A stretch of 20,426 nt of DNA, taken from the NCBI GenBank assembly GCA_008931825.1, contig QXVZ01023437.1:1-20426 (forward strand), in the 5' to 3' direction. The position numbers were made by a program, and so were the translations under genes. The stretch comes from Phallusia fumigata (Eukaryota > Chordata > Ascidiacea > Phlebobranchia > Ascidiidae). Below are positions 1 through 11,000 of the stretch, in pieces. The number at the start of each line of letters is the position of its first letter. Positions within the stretch are counted from its first letter, which is position 1. The notes below the pieces were generated by a model. The model was not told the DNA's origin. It was given only the letters and a program-made list of their open reading frames with translations, and did no database searches.

Positions 1-1982
1 GAGAAAGTTGTACGTTTGATTACTGAATGATAAAGTTTGTAAATGGCGGTAATTGTCTTGGTTGTTCCAAAATACATTTGCCTCGATAAAGTTTATGAGT
101 ACATAAAATTTTCTGTTTACGATTTGATTTCCCAACACAAGAAATTTTGCGAAACTCTTGTTGCATATTCTTTACCACAGGATTTTTTAGAACGCAGTTT
201 ACCAGTTTACAGATTGTGTCCCATTCTTAATGGCTTCGCGTTCCATGTTGATGGCGTCACTGCTCTATGTTTCTATGGCAAATCTGTAAAATCTGGTTTA
301 CAAGTGCTCTCTGTAGCTCATTGCTGAAGTTGCACTGTGGATAACGTAAAAAGATTTCGCCTAATTTGGCTCAAAACGTATTGGAATATAAACTCGTAAA
401 TAACTTGGCGTACTAAATCACCTCTTGTGCCAACCGTAGCACGCATGCCAGTGGTTGGCAGCCCACGTTTTACTACGTGTCTTAAGCAGTTGTATCAGAC
501 AATTTTGCATTAATTTTTTTTACGACAAGCTTACCTGCTTTGACGTAGGTAACCCAATGAAGAATATTATTATTTCTCATTGGATTTAGACATTGGAACA
601 GCGACGTTGGGAAATAGTAAACGCAAAATTATTTTTTTAGCCAGTTTGTCGTCGAAAACTTAACATTGAGATTTGTCGAAAATTTTACATGCAGTCAAGG
701 TATTAACGCGATAATGTTGGGTTCGAATTGTTTTTGTATCAACGGTCCCTGTAGTCATCGTAAAAAGTAAATAAAAAACGATATTCGAAGCATGGTAAAG
801 ATGGAAGTGAATGTATTTACTTTAATTATTATTGTTATTTCAATTCCTGAACCAACAGAAACTGGAGCAATAAATAGTTTCCGCTAGGTATCGCTGCTGA
901 GTTACAGTGGCGTGAGAAAATCTGCTTATGAATGGATTTGCCATTACTGAATGGCTCAGTGACGTAACAAACCCGCACTTGTATTGTGTTGTAGTTAATG
1001 TCTTGCGCCTGACAATTGCCACATCCTGTACTTTTGGTAGTTGAGCCAGTCACGAAAAAAGTGTATTGACAGTTACTAGCGTTGGCGGAACAGTATAGGC
1101 AGATCTACATAGTTCTGTTGCATTATGATTTAGGTCCTTGAGAGAGTAATCGACCGTACGTAATGCCGATGTTAATTGTTCTGAACGGTAAAGCCGATTT
1201 GTGAGCGCATGCAATATTGTTAAGTGGGTTAGGGCGCCTATCCAGATTTCCAGCGAATTTCAACAAGAAAAAGGTCAATTACTATTCATAATGGTAAACT
1301 AAACCATGCAACCAAGAGCTGGTCAAGATATAGATCCAGTTTAGCGCCAGAAAACAACCTAATTTCAAATCAAGCGTTTCTCCTTTTATTGCCATTTACT
1401 GCGGCGAAATGAAACTATATCAGTGAGTTTTGTCAACTTTAGGCTCAAGATCGGCGATAGAAACCAGATTTTTGTGGCTGCGTATGAGCGACAGAAGAGA
1501 GAAAGAAACAGCGCGAGGGAGATACGAATATCCCCCTTTCCACTGTGTTGCGAGGTACTGTCAGCACACTTGAGGTGTGGACGACTACACAGTGGGCAGT
1601 AGTGCCGAATACGCGTAGAACATTGCCTCGTTTGCAATTTTTTAGTGATACATCGCCTCGGGTGCATGCTTGCAATCTTAATTAGTGTTGTAAGCAACCG
1701 CGACCATGAACTGTCACCCAAAACAGACAGGAAGCTACGTTCCGAAACTAATGTAGGTCGAAATGCCAGAAGTAGCGAGGTGGTCAGAATTTTTGGGAAA
1801 GCAGCGGTTTTACAACTTCATAATGGTATCGTGGACCAAAACTTCCGCAATGGAATTTCGAGGCGACTGTCTTATGATTGACGCTGCGCGATTTGCTTTC
1901 AGGAGTAAATACTCCCTTCTGCAAGTTTGTGGGTGCAGTAGTTAGTTTAGATCTAGATCTGCTAGAACACTGCCCGTGTGAA
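1..1982. other. 5' flank / possible 5'UTR, no gene recognised
   Basis: This is the stretch upstream of the musashi start codon. It is AT-rich with several poly-T runs and scattered short open frames on both strands, none with a family motif I recognise. The longest on the + strand (43-327) begins with MAVIVLVV and matches nothing known to me. I see no convincing TATA box or initiator and cannot place the transcription start. A non-coding upstream exon could lie here or outside the window. In the musashi frame there is a TGA stop at 1875-1877 with no ATG between it and 1983, which fits untranslated sequence immediately upstream of the start. Confidence 0.5.
1949..1960. repeat. 12-bp perfect palindrome upstream of start codon
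   Basis: The sequence AGATCTAGATCT equals its own reverse complement and ends 22 bp before the ATG. It is also two overlapping BglII-type hexamers. No known regulatory role can be assigned, and a 12-bp palindrome can arise by chance in 20 kb. Confidence 0.4.
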
Positions 1983-2047
1983 ATGGCTGCCGAAACAACA
2001 CAGCCGCCTTCCTTAAGTGATACGACGGAGCACACGCTTGACCCAGG
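1983..2047 (+). CDS. msi: musashi exon 1: start codon and N-terminal tail (aa 1-21 plus 2 nt)
   Basis: The ATG has a favourable context (G at -3, G at +4) and the reading frame upstream is closed by TGA at 1875-1877. The 21 codons encode an acidic, Ser/Thr/Pro-containing tail starting MAAETTQPP and ending LDP, followed by GG. A GTGAGA donor starts at 2048. Joined to exon 2 it gives Asp-Pro-Gly-Lys-Met-Phe, close to the vertebrate Msi1 junction before RNP2. The 22 residues before the RRM1 core are close to the length in vertebrate Msi1. The start is inferred, since an upstream coding exon cannot be fully excluded. Confidence 0.85.
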
Positions 2048-5000
2048 GTGAGAACATCGTTATTACTGTTCATATTGTTTGCCAATACTTCCAGTAGGCA
2101 AAGCATTTAACACATAGATTCACCACAGGTCGAAGTATTCTAATTCAGGGGAGGCACACGTTTAGCCTTGCCAAAGATTACGTGTGGTGATATCTCATGC
2201 AGCCTTTGCAGTCATATTCAGGCTGTTGTTGAGAAACTATTAACGATTTTTCCAACAATCTGTCGTTTGTTTTGTAGGAAAATGTTTATCGGAGGTCTGA
2301 GCTGGCAAACGACGGCTGGTAAGTTTTGTAGACACTAAAGAAAACATTTTTGTCACCTGACAAAGTTCATTCAACGGTTGTATTGGGTGTAACGTTTTAT
2401 ATTTGACGTCGTAAATTCCAGTCATAAATCTTCCATTGTTAATACACACCATGACGTCACGTGGTAACGCCTTATTTCGAGTTTTTGACGAACGTTGAAG
2501 GTATGCAAGATTGAAAAAACTTCGGTTTTTGAATAAGTTTGATTGAAATAGTTCCCAAACGAGATGCCACCATTTTTGATTTTTTTGTGTGATAAACTAC
2601 CTGGGACATATTCTAAGCAACAGGGGATTTGAATTCACGATGGTAGTTCATAAGTTTTAGCTCTCGAACATTCAAACTTGCCCCGCATCGACGATGCGTG
2701 TTTGTATTGAGCAGATGGCCTGAAAGAGTACTTCAGTCGCTTCGGAGAGGTATCTGACGCTATGGTGATGCGAGACCCGGCCACTAAGCGCTCCAGGTGT
2801 GTATTTAACTCGCGTTGTATTTCTGTTTTCGCGTCTGTCCTCGCGGGGCCACATCCGTGTTTCGAAGGCCCTCGAAAACGAGTTAAGCCGAACTCGAGCG
2901 CCACTCACTGCATCGACGTATGGGTTATGCCTTTGTGCAAACCGTTTTAGCGATATTAAAACAACTGTTATATATCACACACAGCTGTGTTGGCGTCTAA
3001 CGTTGTTGCATCCTCGCACAAGAACAGTTTTGTTGTGTTTCTACATATTTTGATACCATTATCTGTTGCTGGTTACAATACTTGTTTGTAAAAAAGTTAC
3101 ACATTAAACATTAAAAAAGTGCTAAAATCAGGAAGGGTACACAAGATACACTTAGCGCACCTTTAAACATACACCTGGTTAGCATCAGCAATCAGAGATC
3201 TTTTTCTATATCGTTTCTTAGTAAAAAAATACATGAAAAGAACAAGAGAATTAATATGGTGGTGAAGACGTGCCCAACGTTTTTAACGTGCCCACTTGAC
3301 AATAAAACTAAATTCATCTCACCGCTAGACGACAGTAGTGAGCCTTACTTCTAGTAACAAGCAGGCTTTCACCTGCTACCTGGCCCCATTTTAAATTTCC
3401 CCCGACAAGCGCATAGTGGCGGTTTGTCGCTTATCCTGACCTTGATAATCGCTGCGAAGGCGTGTTGTTTATTCACCATACAACAGAGGATTCGGATTCG
3501 TGACCTACAACGACGCAAAGGACGTTGACAAAGTATTGCGCAACGGACAGCACACCCTCGACCAAAAAGAGGTAAGACGCGAACGAGCGTACAGTTTTAT
3601 TGGCAACTGGGAGCCAGTACTCTTTATAAGTGTGCATAAATATATATACACAGTTCTTAATAAAACCTAAGCCGCATTGTTTGACGAAAAAGGAACGACA
3701 AAATGCAAATTTACTGCCCTTGCAGTCGAGCTCCGTTTGGTCGCAACTTAGTCAAGTTGGTGCGCTGTGGTGATGCAAGTCATTGTCATATTAACTCATA
3801 AACAATAATAGCTTTTTCAAAATAGGGGATTCATTTGCTGGTAATACCAGTTTTCTTTGAAAGAATTAGCTCTCGTATCCGGGTGCCCCGCGGGAGTCGT
3901 TTTAAGCTGTGCTTGTATAACAGTAGAAATGTAAACTCCACATTGTACATGTGAATCCGTGTCTTCACAAGGCCCTCTGCGATAACATCGACAATACAAT
4001 GTGCTAAACTTTGTAAGGATAATGGAACGAACGTGGCGCAGGAAGTTTAACTAGGGCACATCCAAGTTGATAAAGCTCATGCCACCAATGCGAACAAAGA
4101 CCTAAACAAACCTTTCTTTATGTTGGTTTTTGCCACGTCGTTATATTTGAACAAGATACTCCTGGTAAGGTATTTTTTGGCAAGGCGCTTCTGATTTGGC
4201 TCTTTCTGCGCGCGAAAATACAAAATCGTTCAAAAACCCAACTGCAGTCATTTTAATTGCATCCTTGCGCTTGTTTGGCAACCGCTTCCACTGTTGTTTC
4301 AGATCGACCCAAAGATCGCCATTCCTCGGAAAGTTCAAACCAAGGCAAGTGTGGTTGACCTAGGTCATAAATTTCATTGTTTTGCGCTAAACCCCGCAAA
4401 CAAACCGTTGGGTTTCCACGACACTGATCAACATTGCGGGCGTCTGGAAACTTCGTTGCTGCTGTCTTGCGACGGTTTCGCAGTGCGCGTTAAGCTGCTT
4501 GAACAAACACACCGAAGTCGAAACCAAAAGTGGATCAAAATTAAACTTCGATCAAGTTTTAGTTTTACACCGCGACCTGACGAGGCCTCATTGTGGGTTT
4601 CAAATTCGCTTTTTGGTAAGGAATCACTACAAGTCCTGAATCCAAGATGTCCTGTCGTAATGAGCATAAAGTTGCGGTTAAACCGTTATTTACCCAATTT
4701 ATTTCACGTACCAACGGTCGCCCATAACTTAAACTCGCAACGTGGCGGATTCGCCGAAGAGGGAGAAATGTGGGTGCCGCGCATGATTTGGATCTGCACC
4801 TGCGAGGGCCCCCCGCCCTCTCCTAATAACGTTTCCGTATAACGGGGTGACAGAAATGGGTTGTTTCTTGTCGTCGTTCGCCGACTGCGCAAAGTTTGCT
4901 CATGAATGGGGCGTGCCGTGCCCTTTCTTCAACTGTCGCGCTCAATCCAGCAAACCCCATTTTCCGTTCCTTTCATGCTATTTACTCTGGCGGCGACGCT

Positions 5001-8000
5001 GGAGTGGACCCGAAAATCTTTTCTTATCGTGGCTCCATCCAGTGCTCGGCCGCACCCGCCCTCCACGCAGTTTTCCTTTTGTGTGGCGAGGGGCGCTCGA
5101 CAAAGGCCATAAAGAGAGACTGCGCGAGTGGTTCGGTGTTTGAATAGGCCTGACATGAATGGTGCGCCCGTTATTATTGCCATGCCGTGAAGTGCTAGTT
5201 TGCCAGTACACGTCAGCCATACCTTCGCAGCGCAGCGACGGCTGGTAACACTGTAAGTGACTACTGGGCTCGCGACTGAAACGAGTTCCGACGTTTCACG
5301 AATACGAAAGATGCATGAGTGAAAGTCAGGTAGATTTTTCGTCTGGGAAGCACAAGCTAGTGCATGGTAACGTTGGGCGAAGGCAGCACAGTTTGAACTG
5401 GAAACGATAACTTGCGGTTGGGGAACCAATTCGACTTAACGCCCTGGATAAAACTAAATTCCTTTTAAAGGACTCCAACGTTTTTATTTATCCCTGGCGA
5501 GCGAAGCGTGACAGTAGGGTTGTAATAACGGCAGTTGATACAGCAGCTCTGCCGGGTTATTTTGCGGGGTCGAGAGCAGGACAAAGACAAGACATTTCAG
5601 TCAACATAAGTTTGAAGGTTAAACTCCCAAGAGCAGAGGAAGATTTCTCAGTCGCTGACGAAACCGCAAATTCTGCACGATTTTATTAAGTTGCGGTTTG
5701 GCAGCGAAGTGCGAAAGAAGCCGTGCATTGACCTCACGATGCAAAGCTATTTCAACAAAGCATAGAAGGCAGTTCGGCGTTAAGGTGCGCGCATGCAAAT
5801 TCACAGGAAGCGACACAGGGTCGAGACTGCAAAATATACGTGCAGTGTTTAAGTTTACCAGCTCGAATAGACCATGAGGTGGGGGAAAATGAACCGCCGC
5901 CTTCCAACAAATTTCGCCCGTCTAACTACGTTTCCGCTGCTAAACGCTTGACGACTGTTATTAAGAGATAACGGTGGTCATTGGTTGACAGCGCGCGAGA
6001 CGCTCGACCCGCCGCTTTGGTCAACTTCATTCGAAAGGCAAAGTCGTCACTCACCATTCGAAAGTGACTTCGTCATTATCCACGAGCCTTGGCGAGCTCG
6101 GGGTTTTTATGTTTCTCTCGCGACAGGGCGCCGCTTGTCAGCGTGTTAGTCACCAGGATGCGTTGTCTGATTCGCTCGTTGGGTGTCCTTTGTGTTTTTG
6201 GGGTGTAGTGGGCGCGTACAGTGGGTAGGGCACGTGGGTTTGGTCCCAGCACCCCTATTTCACCGAATCGACCTCGTGGTCAAGCGTTGTAAAACCGTTA
6301 TTGCAAATATGCGGGAATCAGGGAGGTTTGTTAGACAGGTCACGCGCAAACGACATCAGTCAGCGAAGCATTCGCCGTATCAACTCGCCTATTTGCAGTA
6401 TCTCAAAGCGGCGAGTGGCTTGAGCATGTATCAAGCACAAGGCGAAGGAAGGTCGTTGCGTTTTCGGTGAGATATCGAGTGGCGCATGGGTGGGAGCTGA
6501 GATGTGAAGTTGGGAGAACATTTGGCTATTTACAGGCGGGAAATATAACTGCGTTGAAGGTTGAGCGGCCGTGTAAAGTTGATGTTACGCTTGAGTAGCA
6601 GTAAAAGACAAACGCCTTATAACCAGAGCCTCGCCCTGGCAGATGTTTAGTTGTCAAGTGAAACACTCGTGGACACAGAATAGCCAGTATCTCAGGCAAA
6701 CGGAAGCTCTGTCTGCAGACTTGCTTACGTTTAGTGATGGCTAAGGCAAAATTTGAAGTTAAATCTGTCGAAAGGTGGTGATTAAGACATGCATAAATCG
6801 CCTCAAGGACCGCGGTTGTAGTTTTGCTTTTGTTTACGCGGCTTCTGTTGTTGCACATGTCCGATGAGGCAGCAAATGCAAGTGGGTAAAGCCTTGTGTC
6901 TTCGCCGGTAGAAATGCCTTGGGCGCTGGCTCGCTCTCTCTATGTACAAGGTGATATTCAATACACTCTCAAATGAGCAGACACAGCCTTACCAATGCGC
7001 CTGTCGCATTTTCTCTGACAGGCATTGCCCCGTTGATGTAGTTGGAGCCACGTAGTTGTGTAGTTTGGTGTGTGCAACCTGTTGCGGCGGTAGCGTCCGA
7101 AGTTCTGTATAGATTCAGGTAGATTTCATCATTCCGTCTGCGCATTGTTTCTGCGTGAAGCCAAGCAGCCAAGAAGATAGCAGACGGCAAGATTCAAGGT
7201 ACGCATGGTGCCTCCCACCTTTAGCCTAACCCATGAGCGTTTTTGAATTGGCATTGAAGCATAACCCGGCGGTTGGCAACTGAACGTGACGTTGGTCGTA
7301 ACAATATGTTTACCCAATACTATACAGCGCTCTATTTGTCTTTAAGGCATGTCCGTGCTGTATGACGTCCATCAATGTGAATTGTGAGTGGGTAAAAACG
7401 AAAAATTCTGTTGGACGCGTTTCCTCCTGGCCCATGTCGATAACAAGCGTTAACAAATCAAGCGATGGGAAATATGTGCCCAGTTGAAACGTTTGCGTGA
7501 AAGGCGAGCAGTCAAAGCAGTCGACGAAACCACGTCGCTTTGTCTTGGAGTAAAGGGCGTTCGGTTGTCAAACAGGAAACTTTCTTTGGATGTGGTGCAA
7601 TGTGAGAAACGACAGGCTCGTGTTCCGCCTTCGTTTGTCCGAGACATAAAGCGCCCAGCACTCGTTCTGCGATATTCGCCACTTCGGTTACAGGACACCT
7701 GTTGACGTCACACTACAGTAAAACGCCGTAGACTAAGTCCCTCTATCGGTTGGTGATGTCACAGTCTTGCGCACGTCGACCGTTCTCGTATAACATCTAA
7801 TGATGTTGCTTGCTGGGGATAAAACGCTCCGAGCGATCAGCAAAAATGCCCGAGTCTTTCCTTGGTAATTACACTCCACATGAAAGTGGTTGATTACTAA
7901 TGGACAGGTGACGCGCGGTGGTGACGTAGCGACATGCAAATTACGAATTTCGGCTGCAGGAAGCGCTCGAGACCAAGCGGTAACGACCGACCTGCGTTCG

Positions 8001-11000
8001 GGTCGCACTCGATAGAAATTGGCACGTTGGCTTGACTGCGCATTAAGGTTGCGTCTCCTCCCTGTTATAAGTTACCTCAGTAGGAGCTACAAGTGCACAA
8101 AAATTTTTCTAGCGCCGTGAAAGACAAAATTTTGTCGCATGACAGTACGGTAAAAAACAATAAACATTCGATTTCTTCTTTTCTAGATGGTGACAAGGAC
8201 AAAGAAAATTTTCGTCGGGGGCCTTTCCGCTAACACTGTTGTCGAAGACCTCAAAGGTTACTTCGGCACATATGGCAAGGTGAGTACAATAGGCCCTCAA
8301 CAAGCTGCAGCATTTGGTTAGACAGAGATTATTAACATACAAAACAAGTATTGAACGCTGTGTGAGCATTCAAGTAGGTAATTTGCCAACTTCCGAACGT
8401 AATTTTGTTCAAGGTTGATAATTGAAAGTTTGTTTCAATTTGTGAACAAAAGCACGGATAATCGGCTTGGCTTGTTAGCACCGACACCTGTAGCACCGCG
8501 ATTCGCGTAACGTGGAATGCCTTCGTTTCCACCGCGACACCTATAAAAACAAGTTGTTTCAGCAACGGTTTCGCGTGGTCGCTTCATATAGGACTGAACG
8601 TCGATATTAACCGTAATGGACGGCGTTTTTTTCTGTTTGGAGGAAAATTCACCTATTGTGCTCTGTAATCCATTCGTAAATAATTTAATCACGCGCCTTT
8701 GTGGCGTTTTGCTTGCCGGCGTGGCAGCATATTCACCGTTGTCCGGTGCCATTGCGCAGCATTGTGGAAATAATAGCAAATCCTTTGTGCGAATATGACG
8801 TCGAGGCATTGTTCCCGGGCCAACGGACGGTATATTTAAACGCGTGGCGCCAAGGGCGGTATATGCCCCTTTAACGTTTGCGCGATTTAGCTACTGATCA
8901 GCCCGATGTGATAATCATCTGTTGCCAACGCAAATTCGGTGACGTCAAGTTTACCGACAGCGCAAAACAATAGCTCGTCGCGTCGAAAAATGCAACGTAT
9001 GTGGTCACGTGAAAGGACGAATCAGCAACCACAGGTCCCCTCCGGCAATTTGCGACAATTTCTAAGTAGCATCTGCTAAGGGTCCACCCTGTTATTTAGG
9101 CACTTGTTGTTATCGGTCACGTGGGCCGTTACGCTTTTAAGAAACCCGCGTGCTTCGGACGAGTCCCACATGACGTCCCAAAATTCTTGTGGCTTTTTTG
9201 CCTTTACTTTGTATCGTGGTGTGCCGCATTAGTAACCCGATTCCAGCGATTTGGTCACCTAATGTGATCGGCGCCCTGCGCTAACACCTTACAGTTCATG
9301 ATTATAAAAAGAACCCATCCCTACATAACTGAAACACGTAGGTTGTTTCTTGTGTGATAAATAAATAGAATTCTTCAATCAACTTGTTATTTTTTCAGGT
9401 TGAAGACGCCATGCTGATGTTCGACAAGCAGACGAACCGCCACCGAGGTTGGTAACTACAGACGTTTGTGAACTCATGCCCTGATCATTAGTGACTGTGC
9501 GCCACGTTGGGCAAAGTTTGTCAAAATCCTTTTGTGACTCTGTAGGGGTTTAGGAGCAAGGCCCCGAAAGGATCGGTGCGCACAGCAGCACACACGTAAG
9601 TGGGGACACCGTAGCCAATCGTAGCTAGTCGAGTTTGTTTGTTACTTTTTTCAGTCGGCCCTGGCAGTTGTAGGCCATGTAACAACTCTAGTTTCACCAG
9701 CGTTCGTTAGTAGTCCCGACTTTCGCGGCACGAGCCTGACAACAGCACACGGTTGCACAAAACAACTCACAAACGCCCAATCCGACCGCGATCTTTGCAA
9801 ACCAAAATACTACCTAGGTTAGCGCCGAAATGCCATCTAAATCGGTAACCTTGATAATGATAGTTGCGTAAACAAGAAAGGTTTTACGTATGTGGTTTGT
9901 CAGCCTCTAAGTCTTAGACTTAAGATCATTTCTGACGCAGAGGCAAGGCTTGTGGCCTAAGTCATTCTGCTGGGTTTCTGTAACCTGTGTGCTGCGTTAA
10001 GGACGATGTGCCGCGCGGTCTTAATGCGACTGCTTTCACCAAGTTTGATTGTTGTGTATTCGGCCAGCGTTCCTTAATAGAAGAATAGCATACACTTGGC
10101 CGGTTTTGATTTGCCTATAGCTTTAATATACCGTTTGACGTGGGTTCATAGCTTTAGCAATGATTAGTCATTTAGTTTTTATGTGTTTGTCAAATGAAGG
10201 CTTACGCACGTGTTGTTTATCTACCTAAACTAAATTACCTCATAGTTAACCAACGGAATTCCATTTTGGTCATACATTCTGTTTCGCCCCTCGGGCAGTA
10301 CTCGTACGCAGAATCAGTAACAGTTTTTTTGTTGTGTGTCGTATAACTTAGCTGGCTTGGTAATTCTTAGCTTTAGAGACGTTAGCTCGTCGGAACGAAT
10401 TTTATTGCCCACTCCTAGTGTGTACACGAAACATAGCTCTTAGCCTGGCAATCCTCACAGCAATTTGAACTTCGGTTGCTTAGTTTCAACACGTAATTAT
10501 ACTGCTGTGCACGTACTGTGTGTGGTGCTTTTCGGCGCTTGAAATGATTAATGTTAACCAAGTGGCGTAATGGTGTTGATCAGGCGTCAACGCCTATGTT
10601 GGCTTAACTGATATAATGAAACACCTGTGACGGAGATCGCCGTCATCTTGTAGGTTTCCAATGCCCTGATATCAAACACAGGCAAATAACAGGAATTCTG
10701 GTGGACTTGCCTGAACACGATTGCCAATAATTGGCGACTTTTGTGTTTTTAACAATGGGGGTTGCTAGCCGTCCGGGTACTTTAGCCACCGCGTTGTGAC
10801 GGTTATTGTGGTTCTGCTACGTGGAAAGGGTCGACAATAATCACCGCTCTTTTCTACTCACACATACCCGCTACAATGAAGGCGTATAATAGAGGCAATA
10901 ATAACACAGGGCTGCATGAGATCGCGCAGAGCCAACAATAGTCTTGCTTTTGAGTTTACCGGGTAACTAGTAGCAACTGTACAGTGTTGGTTGGGAAATC

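Noticed and set aside
43..327. 94-codon + strand open frame upstream of musashi
   Set aside because: No recognisable domain, no splice link to exon 1 that I can support, and a length compatible with chance in AT-rich sequence.
716..735. GGGTTCGAATT resembling a tRNA T-loop
   Set aside because: No matching acceptor stem, D-arm or anticodon arm could be found upstream.
4387..4956. Similar 18-nt segments at about 4387 and 4939, each readable as ALNPAN
   Set aside because: Only about 15 of 18 bases match and the similarity does not extend, so this is likely coincidence.
4929..5429. 166-codon minus strand open frame in intron 5
   Set aside because: GC-rich stretch with overlapping open frames in several frames on both strands; no domain.
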